Below are positions 42,038 through 51,511 of a stretch of 64,000 nucleotides of DNA, in pieces. The notes below the pieces were generated by a model that searched no databases, had not been told where the DNA came from, and worked only from the letters and a program-made list of their open reading frames with translations. The position numbers and the translations under genes were made by a program. Location of the stretch: positions 8,822,098-8,886,097 of the forward strand of contig NC_047071.1 of assembly GCF_902459465.1 (NCBI RefSeq). The letters run 5' to 3'. Position 1 is the first letter of the stretch. Each line of letters opens with the position of its first letter. Source of the DNA: Asterias rubens (Eukaryota > Echinodermata > Asteroidea > Forcipulatida > Asteriidae).

Positions 42038-42045
42038 TATATAAA
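42038..42045 (+). promoter_or_regulatory. TATA-box candidate for the methyltransferase
   Basis: TATATAAA lies 40 bp before the ATG at 42078. If used, transcription would begin only about 10 nt before the start codon, an unusually short leader. The match may therefore be accidental or the true leader may start elsewhere. Confidence 0.35.
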
Positions 42046-42077
42046 TTTGCTCAAATCGGTGCAAGGGGTACGCAATA

Positions 42078-42262
42078 ATGGCTACCACAGATGAGTCTGC
42101 GTCTGATTTTTCAACCCGCGTTACCCAGCAGCTTGTTGGTGGTATAGCAGGTATGGGTGTAGCCATAGGAATGGAGACGGGACTGTTTGAGATGATGATC
42201 GCAATGGGAGAGAGCAAGAAAACCAGCCAGGAGATTGCGGACTTGGCTAACATGAAAGAAAG
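42078..42262 (+). CDS. Methyltransferase exon 1
   Basis: Start context is AATAATGG. The encoded peptide MATTDESASDFSTRVTQQLV leads into a small-residue helix (GGIAGMGVAIGMETGLFEMM). The donor GAAAG|gtgagc leaves phase 2. Confidence 0.9.
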
Positions 42263-45200
42263 GTGAGCTTGAAGGTCAGGAGTCGTAGATTGTTATATTT
42301 AATTTTGTTGGCGTAATGCTGATTTATAGCCCAATAATTGTCAACTCAGTGAGGGGTTGATTTCACAAAGAGTTTAGCACTATAGTCCTAACCTAGGACG
42401 ACTGTAGTATCCAAGGAGATATTAAAAACTTGAGGCTATAGTCAAACAGAATATCCTTCCATGTATCTGAAAACTAACATTTTCAGGTGGTCCCTTAAAC
42501 AAAAATCCTGCGAACGAATTTTGACACATTATGTTGTTTCAAGCCGCACATTACACAAAAACTGAAAGACGGGTCAATGTCGTGTTTTGCAACTTAACTT
42601 ACTACTAATCCTTAACAGTTTCCCCTTGACTGAAAATTTGTTGTTTTAAAATCTGTAAAAAAACAATTAGTTTAAAGTTAAATCTACATTTGCGTCTAAA
42701 ATCGGTGTGAAGTATCGGAACAAGCAAAATACTTAATGGTTTTAGGTTTGTGTTTCATTTTGGTTTGAGATGCAAACCCGGGTTCCCTTGCACCTTTATT
42801 GTGATCAAGGCGTTTAAAATCCACATTGCTTTAAAAGCAGTGGGCATTCGGCAGAAAACCGGTTCCCTCTGAAATAACGTAGTTTTCGAGAAAGAAGTAG
42901 TTTTCCCTAAATTAATTGATTTCGAGACCTCAGAGTTAGATTTTGGAAGTCTCGAAATCAAGCATCTGAAAGCACACAACTTCGTGTGACAAGGTGTTTT
43001 TTTCTTTCATTATTATCTCGCAACTTCGATGACCAATTGAGCTCAACTTTTCACAGGTTTGTTATTTTATGCACACCAAATATGTTGAAATACACCAAGT
43101 GAGAAGATTGGTCTTTGTTGACAACTACCAATAGTGTCAAGTGCTTTTAATATATTACCAAAATATTCCACATCAAATACAAGTCAGATTTTATTTTTAA
43201 GTAGTAATGTCACGGATTCTTATTTTATTTTTTTTAATTTTTTTTTCAGATATGTAAGGGAATGGTTGGGGTGTATGGCCGCTGCGAACATCGTCAACTT
43301 TGACCCCACAGAGGGGACGTTTTGGCTGCCGTCCCACCGATCAAATATTATGGATTTGAAAGCTCTTGCTATGACTGCACCCGTACTGCAAGGAGGATTC
43401 TTCCAAGTTGCCGACTGCTTCAGAAAGGATGGACCTAGAGGTGAAAACAATGCTTTTTGTTTGAAGCCATTGGACACTTTCGGTAAAAGTATTGTCCAGA
43501 GGCCCACACTTATTATATCACAACTGATATATAAAATGACAAACCTGTGAAAATGTAGGCTCAATCGGTCATCGGAGTCGGGAGAAAATAACGGGAAACC
43601 CCACCCTTGTTTCCGCACGTTTCGCCGTGTCATGACATGTGTTTAAAATAAATCCGTAATTCTCGACTACGAGAATTGATAATTGTTTTAATGTTTTCTC
43701 AAAAAGTAAAGCATTTCATGGAATTATATTTCAAGAGAAGTCTTTCACCATTACCTTCTGTAAACCCTGTAACTTGTTTGTAAATCTGTGAACTTTTTTT
43801 TTGTTTCTGTGCCGAAAGTGTATAATGGCTTTAAGGGTGCACCCCACTAGCTGAGGAGAAAACAAAGCGTCAAGTTCCATGCTTCTCCTCATTGAACCCA
43901 AGTCTCAACACTCATGGGGTGACAGGTCTTTTTTTTCAGCTGCGCCACACATCTGGAACTCTCTACAACTTAATCTTAGATCTTGTCTTTGTACCACAAC
44001 ATTCAAATCTCTTTTCAAAATTTATCTCATTCAAAGGTTATGTAAGTACTAATTTTGTTGTGTTTTTTCTTTTCTTTACTGCGCCTTGAACACCCAGCAG
44101 GGTGGATAGGTACCCACTAAGTATTGCTATTGTTATAAATTTGTTGTAGGCCGTCAAATTATTCCAGGTTGAGCTCAACTGGTCGTCGAAGTTGCGAGAT
44201 AATAATGAATGGAAAACCACCCTAGTCAAACGAAGTTGTGTGCTTTAAGATACTTGACTTCGAGACCTCAAAATCTAATTCTGATGTATCGAAATCAAAT
44301 TCGTGGAAAATTACTTCTTTCTCGAAAATTATACGTTACTTCAGAGGGAGCCGTTTCTCACAATGTGTTATACTATCAACAGCTCCCCATTACTCGTTAC
44401 CAAGTAAGGTTTTATGCTAGTAATTATTTTGAGTAATTACAAGTGAGTGTCCACTGCCTTTTAAGTTCAAGAGTCAACAAATAATTGTACCTTTAATGTA
44501 AAAAGCTGTGAGAGTTCTATCTCAGACACCCGTCATTTGGCTATTGTTTGTGTTGTCCACCCAATTATAGTCCCAGTGTAATTTATTTTCCAATCTTACA
44601 TGTGTTTTAACAGACTTTAATAAGTATCGGGTAGGACATTTTTAATCTGACTGTTACTTTTATTACTTTTCTTCTGTTTCTCTTGTCCGTCTTATTATTT
44701 TTGTATAACAAAATTAAGAGGGGAGATTTATTTTGACTATCAAAGTAATAATATTTTTCTGTCGTTATTCTTGTGTATCTGTCTACATTGTCCCTACAGG
44801 AGTTGCTTATGGGAAGTATCCCAAGTTTGATGAGCTGATGGCTATGACACAGGGAGTATTCTTCCAGGACCATCTTATTCAAGAGTTTATTCCATCCATG
44901 CCCCATCTGCACCAACAGCTACGTAAGTATGGTGCTGATGACACAACAAGCATTATCAGTTCATCGGATTAAAACAAATTAGCACATTTTTCACAATGAC
45001 AAAATGTATAGCTTCAAACAGTTTTTAAAACAAATAGGGGTAACTTGGGCTGAAAATATCCAGATGAACCTAATGCACAATCTGAGTGGCGAATGGATTG
45101 ACTATGGGGACATAGGCCCTTTTCGAAACCACGGCTTCAGCCCTTGATTCATCTTAGGCTAGCTTTGCCCGCACAATTTGTGCGTGCTTTGCGTATACTT

Positions 45201-46244
45201 ACTCGGGGCTTCAGACGAGGAGCCTGAAGCCGAATCCAAAGCCGAAGCCTTTGGTTTTGAAAAGGGCACCAGTCATGCATACGATCGTGAGTAGGAGGGG
45301 GTGGGCAACTGGAATAATTTGAGTGATGGATCTGTATTTATTTCTATGAAAATTCTTGTTGAAGCCTCTTTAGCATATATGGACAAGGTAAGATGACAAT
45401 ACAGACATTTTAGTTTTAGATGTAAGCAGGAATACTCAAAGATTTATTACAGCGAGAACAAACGAAGTCAGGTAGAGACTGAAAAACACATTCCACGTCT
45501 GGGCCTCTGGTGGGATTCGAACCGGGGTCATAGAGGTGGAAGTCGAGGCAGGACACCACCACGCCAAACTGACTTCCTTAAAGTCGTATCATGTCAGAGC
45601 CAGTTGAGAATGATACGGCGTGTATTGTCTTTATGAACCCATATTTCTTCTTTACAATCGCAGAGAATGGAATTGTGGTGTTGGACATCGGGTGCTGCGA
45701 AGGTGTGTCCACGACCACCATGGCCAAGGAGTTCCCCAAGAGTCACTTTCACGGCTTGGACCTATCCCAGCCGGCGCTCGCCACAGCTCGAGACACAGCA
45801 TCCGCGATGGGTCTCTCCAATGTCGAGTTCGTCCATGCCGATATCTCGCTCATGCCGCCTGACTGGACGGACAAGTTCGACTATCTCTTCATGAACTTCG
45901 TTCTTCACGACCTGGCCTACACTGCAAAGGCTCTTCAGGATATGTACCGGGTACTCAAACCAGGGGGCACCCTCTCTGTGGTAGAGACCACGGCACACGG
46001 CAAACTCAAAGATAATCTGGCGGTGCCAGATCGCGACAGCGTGGTCGTCGACTACATGTATAGTTTGATGAACTGTATGCCGACATCACTCTACCACGAA
46101 GGTGGGGCGGGACTTGGGTCCATGTGGGGCAGGGAGAATGTTCGTGTGGCACTCGAGGAAGCCGAGTTTCAAGTCATTTCCATGACCGATGTACCGTCCG
46201 AATCCGGTTTACACTTCATGTGCCAAAAAGCCACCAACGCCTGA
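42078..46244 (+). CDS. Class I SAM-dependent methyltransferase (4 exons)
   Basis: Predicted join: 42078-42262, 43250-43440, 44800-44922, 45664-46244. All introns are GT-AG, phases match, and the sum is 359 codons plus stop. The N-terminal half (residues 1-166) resembles the winged-helix dimerisation domain of the Rv2258c-like methyltransferase family (ETGLFEMM, YVREWLG, LPSHRS, KYPKFDELM, FIPSMPHLH blocks). The C-terminal half is a Rossmann methyltransferase fold with motif I VLDIGCCEG (172-180), acidic motif II GLDLS, FDYLFMNFVLHDL (motif IV region) and LKPGGTLSVVE. It should transfer a methyl group from SAM to an unidentified substrate in the cytosol. The usual motif I glycine in GCGxG is a cysteine here (GCCEG). 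Confidence 0.92.
42352..42425. mobile_element. Family D fragment
   Basis: GGTTGATTTCACAAAGAGTTTAGCACTA..AGTCCTAACCTAGGACGACT matches the family D words near 11.0 and 11.5 kb. Confidence 0.5.
42831..43150 (+). mobile_element. Family A MITE, internally deleted at the left
   Basis: TTAAAAGCAGTGGGCATT joins directly to CAGAAAACCGGTTCCCTCTG, losing about 80 bp of the left part. The hairpin (GATTTCGAGACCTCA..AGTCTCGAAATC) and right end CCAATAGTGTCAAGTGC are present. Confidence 0.82.
43250..43440 (+). CDS. Methyltransferase exon 2
   Basis: The acceptor is tttttttcag|AT after a long pyrimidine tract and the donor CTAGAG|gtgaaa; phase 2 to 1. It encodes YVREWLGCMAAANIV through VADCFRKDGPRG, the rest of the winged-helix module. 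A family B MITE starts 20 bp after the donor. Confidence 0.93.
43461..43834 (-). mobile_element. Family B MITE, reverse
   Basis: GAAGCCATTGGACACTTTCGG at the left (5' flank TTGA rather than TTAA) and CCGAAAGTGTATAATGGCTTTAA at the right. CTCGACTACGAG replaces the usual core palindrome. Confidence 0.88.
43836..44150 (+). mobile_element. LINE 3'-end remnant
   Basis: Around 43938-44040 one frame reads FSAAPHIWNSLQLNLRS, then TTFKSLFKIYL, a typical C-terminal end of a LINE reverse transcriptase ORF. The tail GCGCCTTGAACACCCAGCAG followed by GGTACCCACTAAGTATTGCT ATTGTTAT resembles CR1-like 3' UTRs. The copy is short and broken. Confidence 0.6.
44167..44464 (-). mobile_element. Family A MITE, truncated
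   Basis: Family similarity starts at GAGCTCAACTGGTCGTCGAA and runs through the decayed hairpin (GACTTCGAGACCTCA..GATGTATCGAAATC) to GTGTCCACTGCCTTTTAA. Confidence 0.8.
44800..44922 (+). CDS. Methyltransferase exon 3
   Basis: The acceptor is gtccctacag|GA and the donor AGCTAC|gtaagt; phase 1 to 1. It encodes VAYGKYPKFDELMAMTQ, then FFQDHLIQEFIPSMPHLHQQ, the linker leading into the catalytic domain. Confidence 0.93.
45114..45271. mobile_element. Small inverted-repeat element
   Basis: GGCCCTTTTCGAAACCACGG and CTTCAG at the left pair with CTTTGGTTTTGAAAAGGGC and CTGAAGCC to the right. Repeated GAAGCC words lie in the right half. Confidence 0.6.
45505..45585 (-). repeat. tRNA-like sequence in methyltransferase intron 3
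   Basis: Read on minus: TTTGGCGTGGTGGTGTCCTG (A-box-like), GACTTCCACCTCTA (anticodon region), CCCCGGTTCGAATCCCACC (B box). The ends do not pair as an acceptor stem, so it is a tRNA-derived repeat. Confidence 0.5.
45664..46244 (+). CDS. Methyltransferase exon 4: catalytic domain
   Basis: The acceptor is tacaatcgcag|AG; the split codon C+AG gives Gln167. It contains the complete Rossmann domain and ends ATNA, stop at 46242-46244. Base composition is much more GC-rich than the neighbouring DNA. The ORF extends upstream to 45591, but that ATG lies in the intron and the splice joint explains the frame. Confidence 0.95.
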
Positions 46245-46330
46245 AACTGCAACATGACAGACAACAATGGCTTATAACTGCTTTGTAAATATTTTCTTTC
46301 TCAATGTTTGGTTAAGCTTTAACAAGAGGG

Positions 46331-46370
46331 AGGAAGGGGGAAGTTCTAAGAGGAAGGGGGAAGTTCTAAG
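46331..46370. repeat. Two exact 20-bp tandem units
   Basis: AGGAAGGGGGAAGTTCTAAG occurs twice in a row, in the methyltransferase 3' flank. Confidence 0.9.
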
Positions 46371-46752
46371 CTAGTCTAGGAGCTTAGCTTGCCGTAAAAA
46401 AAAGAAAAAAAGTTTTGAGTTAATTTTTGGGGTATTATAATTGACCAAGTAGCCATTTCTGTGTAGCAAGTCAACGTCGATGACATCAATGACAACGGTT
46501 GACACAGGCGACGGTTGTACAGTCGGTCCTTCCACGGCAGAACAGCCCAACTCGAAAAATGACATTTTGAGAAAAACAAGTACCTGTCGGAGAGGAGCTA
46601 TTTTTCCATAAAATGGGATGAAAGTGTAAAAAGAGGCCAAGATTGGACAGGTTAAACTTTGAAATAGAAAAAGAATATCACCCTAAATGTTACCAAGAAA
46701 TGATCGTAATGTGAGAAACCCATAGGGCTATATAAAGCTCATTGGAGAAACC

Positions 46753-46890
46753 AAGCCCGGTTCATACTTCCTGAGAATGCAAAGCGAAATTTGGTGACGC
46801 AACAATTGGTACGCGCTCCCTTTTCCCTATATGTGACGCAGTGAAATTCGCTTCGCACGAAGCCTTCGCAGGAAGTATGAACCTGGCTTT
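46753..46890. mobile_element. Palindromic MITE (full relative of 3911-3968)
   Basis: AAGCCCGGTTCATACTTCCTG at the left is matched by CAGGAAGTATGAACCTGGCTT at the right. Inner parts (GCAAAGCGAAATT..GTGACGCA / TGACGCAGTGAAATTCGC) also pair. Confidence 0.8.
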
Positions 46891-47192
46891 GTACCTTTAC
46901 CATGGATGGGCCGAGCTGCTTAATGCACAACAGTATAAGCACAGCAAAGGTTTGCTTAAAGGACGAATAGGGTTTTTGATCCCTTCGAATATTTTAATCA
47001 TATTTAAATGTATATACAATCAAACTAACCCGTGAAAATTTGCTTTCAAAAGGTGGTCTCGTTTTTGAGATCCGAGTGAATAATGTCCATGCAGGAAGAG
47101 TACCCCCCCCCCCCCCCAAGAAAACAAACACACTCTTAGAAGCGTTACCGCAGTAGCCTTTCTTATTCAAATTTGTGGATAACAACAAAGAT

Positions 47193-47365
47193 ATTCTAAA
47201 GAATATTGACTGTTATGAGGGGCACAGTTAAAGTTATAGGCCCAAGGTGATGTCAAAACCATGACTATGCCCGAAGTGAAGCTGAGGGCATAACCATGGT
47301 TTTGACATCACCGAGGGCCTATAACGTTAACTGTGCTCCGAATAGTAAGCAGTCAATATTTAGTG
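47193..47365. mobile_element. Long palindrome
   Basis: AATATTGACTG.TAT, AGTTA.AGTTATAGGCCC and GGTGATGTCAAAACCATG are mirrored by CATGGTTTTGACATCACC, GGGCCTATAACGTTAACT and CAGTCAATATT. Centre at about 47275; loop about 25 bp. Confidence 0.8.
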
Positions 47366-48164
47366 TATATACTGAATAATATAGGTTATTCTAATTTGAT
47401 TATCTCAGTTTTACATGTACACAAACAACCCTGACCACGTGGAAAGGTTGTCTGTGAAGAATGGTCGCAGTTCGTCCCGTGAAACAGAACGCTAGCGTAC
47501 ACAATGGACGCGTGTCAGTGTTAATAAAGCGTATAAATAAACAGTGATAATTGAATCAACAAGCTGATGTTTAAATTTTCATATTAATAATAATATTGAT
47601 ATGAGGGTTAAAAAATAAAAATCTCCAAAAATATTTAAAAATGATAAGCCTCTGTATTTTTTTCCAGAATGCCCAGCAAAATATAAATGTCCAAATAAAA
47701 TTTTTTTCAGTCACATGATTTGATCATCATGAAGTGTGAATTGAAATAGTGTTTGATGAAACTTTTTCGGTGGCCAATATTTTTATATGGCCTCAACATT
47801 ATGACATATTTTTTGTACCTTGTAGAAATGCCTAAAATACCAAACTGTTTGCATTTACAAGTGCAAATAGCCAGTGGAGCCTTATGTGTTTCTAAGTTTT
47901 GTCAAGAGAGAGGAGACTCTTTGCTTGGCAAATAAAACCACACAATTTGTATCTAGGGACTGTTTACATCGCGCACAGAGAGGTAAAAGATTTGCCACGA
48001 TTTTAGGGACACCTCGAAAACGGGACCTCCTACGATATACACGAGGTATTTAAAGCCTTTAATTTCCATATCCTCAGTACTTCGAAATGAAACTTGTTTC
48101 GCAAAAATGCAATATTCCATCCAAAGATGCTAAAGTTCTTACCACGTAATAAACTGATTTCACC
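47366..48164. other. Intergenic, nothing recognised
   Basis: AT-rich DNA with one short ORF (47753-47935) lacking any recognisable feature. A poly-C run sits just to the left at about 47103-47118. Confidence 0.45.
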
Positions 48165-48675
48165 ACTTGAAAATAAATATTGCGTATCGCCGTTGACTAT
48201 TATAAACGTCCACTTATTTTTAGCTTATTGATTCCACAATCGAGGTCATATAAGAACGATCGTGTGTAAAATTAATGCTGTCCTTAAAGGCACTATACCT
48301 TTGGTAATTGTCAAACACCAGCCTTCTCACTTTGTGTATCTCAAAATATTATGCACAAAATAACAAACCTGTGGAAATTTGAACTCATTTGGTCGTCGAA
48401 ATCGCAAAACTATAATGAAAGAAAAACTACCCTTGTCGTCACACGAAGTTGTGTGCTTTCATATGCTTGATTTCGAGACCGGGCGCGTAGGGTCTCGAAA
48501 TCAATTAAAAAAATGTAATGATAATTTACTTATTTCTCAAAAACTACGTTACTTCAGAGGGAGCTGTTTCTCACAATCTTTTATACTATCGACAGCTCTC
48601 CATCGCTCGTGACCGACTAAGATTATAGGCTAACAATTATTTTGAGTAATTACCAATAGTGTCAAGTGCCTTTTA
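48165..48675 (-). mobile_element. Family A MITE plus about 115 bp flank (inverted copy of 58877-59360)
   Basis: The MITE occupies 48284-48675 (TTAAAGGCACTATACC to AGTGTCAAGTGCC). Its hairpin has an unusual GC-rich tip (GACCGGGCGCGTAGGGTC). The left flank (CACTTGAAAATAAAT, GTCCAC, GCTTATTGATTCC, CAATCGAGGTCATA, GAACGATCGTG) is the reverse complement of the flank at 59269-59360. MITE and flank were therefore duplicated together. Confidence 0.85.
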
Positions 48676-48869
48676 TGAAAAGCTGCATTATAGTCATGAT
48701 GGTATGCTTCTGTGCAGCCACTTCCATCGTTGTGGTAATGAAATGTATCAACCCAGCCAGACTTGTCTCGAGCGACGAGACTCGAGCGACGAGAGTACAT
48801 TTTTGTTCGTGTATCAACTACTACAGGTTCAAATCTCAGCACTGAGTTCTGACTCTGTGTTGGAATAGT
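48676..48869 (+). promoter_or_regulatory. Ancestral upstream region of the lectin gene, cut off by the retrotransposon
   Basis: This DNA would directly precede 57892 without the insertion. It contains a duplicated palindromic motif (CTCGAGCGACGAGA twice at about 48767-48795) and a CTACTACAG acceptor-like site. It may hold the lectin promoter or a 5' UTR portion; this is inferred from position only. Confidence 0.4.
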
Positions 48870-50108
48870 TGTAGGGACCGCCCCCTTGTAAGATAAAAAT
48901 ATAAGTAGTTTATTTTCACCCCCCTAAAAATTTAAGAGCCTTCACACTAACCCACCAGTTTATCAACAGCCTAATGCTGGACCCCCCAGTGAGGAACAGC
49001 AGGTAGGGGAGTGATGTGGTTTTGTGTGTGGCCCACAGCCAGTCATATTCTGGATGACTGTGAGTGAGGAGACACAATAAAATTATGATCACTCCATAAC
49101 TGGCTGTTTCATCCTTATTTTCAGGTATGTGGATTTCTATTATACTTTAATTAAAAGTTCACAGTACATAGCTCAGTTTAGCATCATTTAAGTCATTTTA
49201 ATCTAATAGTAAAAGAGATATGTCTATTCAAATTTGTTCCAAGACTTTCACTTTAGGTCCATTGTTTTAAGCCCTATAGGTTTTGCTAAAAAGGTGGTCT
49301 AGAAAGTTCCATTGAGTAATAGTTTTCTAAAGTTAATGTTTTGTTCCCTATTGATATTTTGATTAATTGATTTGGGTATGTGAAACCCCATAGATGATTG
49401 ATTTAGGCTAAATTTGTGTTCATTGACTTTTCCATTTACTTCCAATTGGTGAGGAAAAGTCATGATAAGTTTTGTAGATAAATACACTTTGGTAGTATCC
49501 ATTGACTATAGCCACATACATGTATGGGTATAGCTAGGGCACACTTTGAGTCCACCCGCATTGGGTAATGCACAGGCTGGACAAGGGCTAGATATAGTCT
49601 GAGTGGCACCACAACAGATGGTTTGGTAATCAGTGCTATGCCCTAAGGCTATGGTCAGGGTAGGCCAGAGAGGTTTCCATAGGAACAGGCTGGCCAAGGA
49701 CAAGTGGGTTTTCTTATGTTTTTCTTAATCTATCCAATTCTTTGTTTTTCTTTAGTCAAACCACCTTATGTTTTTCTTTGTGTCGGTTTATGACCAACAG
49801 TAGCAAAACTGAGAGTGTTTACATGATATGTGCTGCAGAGCTTGTGTGAATGATTGTTTATCACAACAAGTGGAGTCAAGTTGTTTTGACTTACATAAAG
49901 GTGTTTCCCCAAACTGTCTTGTAGATTAGAGTTTTAAGTTGTAGATAGCTTTTGTATTGGGTTTAAGTTGTTATAATGTAGTTATAAGTTATATTCTGGA
50001 TGACTGTGAGTGAGGAGACACAATAAAATTATGATCACTCCATAACTGGCTGTTTCATCCTTATTTTCAGAACCCTCCCGCCCCCTTCGCCTGGGCCCGG
50101 GGTCTACA
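48870..50108 (+). repeat. 5' LTR
   Basis: Starts TG and ends CA. A TATA-like ATAAAAATATAAG lies at 48893-48905. It carries two exact 80-bp repeats (49045-49124 and 49991-50070), each with an AATAAA poly(A) signal (49076 and 50022) and ending in CCTTATTTTCAG. The first is followed by GTATGT (donor-like); the second ends just as an acceptor would. Confidence 0.96.
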
Positions 50109-50110
50109 TT

Positions 50111-50128
50111 TGGCGATCTTGCCAGGAC
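50111..50128 (+). promoter_or_regulatory. Primer-binding-site candidate
   Basis: TGGCGATCTTGCCAGGAC begins with TGG, complementary to a tRNA CCA end, 2 nt after the LTR as expected for minus-strand priming. I cannot name the tRNA with confidence. Confidence 0.6.
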
Positions 50129-50251
50129 AGGTGCATTTGGTAAAAGCAACAAGCCAAACTAAATGGTGTGCGCCTGTTCTGGGACCACGAACTGCAGATG
50201 AAGAGAAACACGACACTCCCTTGTTAGCCAGTTGTCCTTCCCAGGTTCGAG

Positions 50252-51490
50252 ATGACCACCCTTGATGAAATCCACAGCATAGTCCACGCCCTGCTGCAAT
50301 CGGCAACGAGAGAGGACCTGCTACAGGTATGTGCTTTGGCCGAAATCGAGGGTGAGGGCAAGACCACCCATGCCCTCCTCCGCCAAGTCCGGAGGTATCT
50401 CTGTAGTGATGAAGTTGAAAAGAGTGAAGATGAAGGCTTTTCAGTTTTGCAGCAGATGGTGAAAACTCTGAAAGCAACCCCTAGCCCTGATCCTACAGAG
50501 ATGCCCTCCAACAGCCAGCAGAGTGCATCAACGACCACAGCAGCGGTGACAACTGGACCAATCTTTCGGCGAGAATATAAGATCTTTGGACAGATCGGAG
50601 ATGTGGGTCAGAAGGACAAAATTACCTTTTTGTCTCTGATGCACCAGATTGAGGCCGGTTTAGCTAAAGGCTACAAGGAGAGAGAGGTGGTAGAAGGAGT
50701 GATTCGTGCGATTAATCCAGCATCACGCCTGAGGAGCTACCTCGAAGGAAAACCGACGCTTACACTCGTAGATGTCCGACGTGTCCTGAGATCACACTAT
50801 CGAGAGAGCGATGCTACAGAGCTGTACTATCAGCTTTCCAGAGCACGCCAGGAAGTGAAGGAGACCCCCCAGGAATTCTTAATCCGAACCATGGACCTGC
50901 AGCAGAAAGTTCTATTTGTTTCGAAGGAGGTGACGGCAGGCCCAAAGTACGAAGCAGCACAGGTAAGGGCGATGTTCCTCCACTCACTGCAAACAGGGTT
51001 CCGTAGTGAAATAGTTCGCATCGACATGCGCCCTTATCTTCAAGACCCCACAGTCGTGGATGAGGAGCTGTTAGAAAAGCTTAACATAGCAGCCAGTCAC
51101 GAGACAGAGCGGCAGCAAAAACTCCATTCATCAAAGCACGTCACAGTAAGCAGCCTTGCAAATAGTAGTGAATCCGAATCAGAGGCCCCAAAAACGCCCA
51201 CCCCGAGCTTCCCAAAACCCAACCCCCTTGCTGAGGACGTACGAGAGCTGAAGACACAGGTCGCTGCTCTTGTCTGTGCCCTACAGACTAGAGGCAACAT
51301 ATCTGCTGACCAGACTCAGAGAAACCCTCGCCCTCGAGGCCCCGCCCGGAGATGGGGTTGTCAACGGTGTATAGAGCAAGGAGTAGGTGACCATTGCCGC
51401 CACTGCTTCAGATGCGGATCACCTGATCACCTCATTCGCCAGTGCACTTCGGGAAACGACAGCGGGTTACTGCCAAGGGACAAGCAGTAA
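50252..51490 (+). CDS. gag: Gag polyprotein of the retrotransposon
   Basis: 412 codons. The N-terminal part is helical and charged. The central region (about 105-290) looks like a retroviral-type capsid with a [23 protein letters not shown] pattern. The C-terminus has C-x2-C-x8-C-x2-C (about 370-384), then a canonical zinc knuckle C-x2-C-x4-H-x4-C at residues 385-398 for RNA binding. The TAA at 51488-51490 lies inside the frameshift structure that regulates pol. Gag would form the cytoplasmic virus-like particle that packages the RNA. Confidence 0.93.
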   Translation: MTTLDEIHSIVHALLQSATREDLLQVCALAEIEGEGKTTHALLRQVRRYLCSDEVEKSEDEGFSVLQQMVKTLKATPSPDPTEMPSNSQQSASTTTAAVTTGPIFRREYKIFGQIGDVGQKDKITFLSLMHQIEAGLAKGYKEREVVEGVIRAINPASRLRSYLEGKPTLTLVDVRRVLRSHYRESDATELYYQLSRARQEVKETPQEFLIRTMDLQQKVLFVSKEVTAGPKYEAAQVRAMFLHSLQTGFRSEIVRIDMRPYLQDPTVVDEELLEKLNIAASHETERQQKLHSSKHVTVSSLANSSESESEAPKTPTPSFPKPNPLAEDVRELKTQVAALVCALQTRGNISADQTQRNPRPRGPARRWGCQRCIEQGVGDHCRHCFRCGSPDHLIRQCTSGNDSGLLPRDKQ

Positions 51491-51511
51491 CCACACAAAG
51501 AACACCGTCCC
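51451..51511 (+). promoter_or_regulatory. -1 ribosomal frameshift signal with predicted pseudoknot
   Basis: The slippery heptamer GGGAAAC (51451-51457) is in the right register of the gag frame (G GGA AAC). After 7 nt a perfect 9-bp stem follows: GGTTACTGC (51465-51473) with GCAGTAACC (51484-51492), enclosing a 10-nt loop. Loop bases GGGAC (51477-51481) are complementary to GTCCC (51507-51511), so an H-type pseudoknot with an A-rich 14-nt third loop is possible. A slip here moves ribosomes from gag into the pol frame. Confidence 0.85.

Noticed and set aside
43134..43550. Extended exon 2 ORF of the methyltransferase
   Set aside because: The part beyond 43440 is the family B MITE read through; a good donor ends the exon.
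45591..45663. ATG at 45591 as the start of a separate methyltransferase
   Set aside because: The extra residues match nothing in the family. The acceptor at 45663 joins in phase to three upstream exons that complete the N-terminal domain.
49299..49703. Minus-strand ORFs inside the LTR as genes
   Set aside because: They lie wholly within the LTR, appear identically in the other LTR (57082-57486) and have no recognisable domain.
51442..51456. ATG at 51442 as an independent pol start
   Set aside because: It is inside gag and poorly placed; the in-register GGGAAAC plus structure explains pol expression better.
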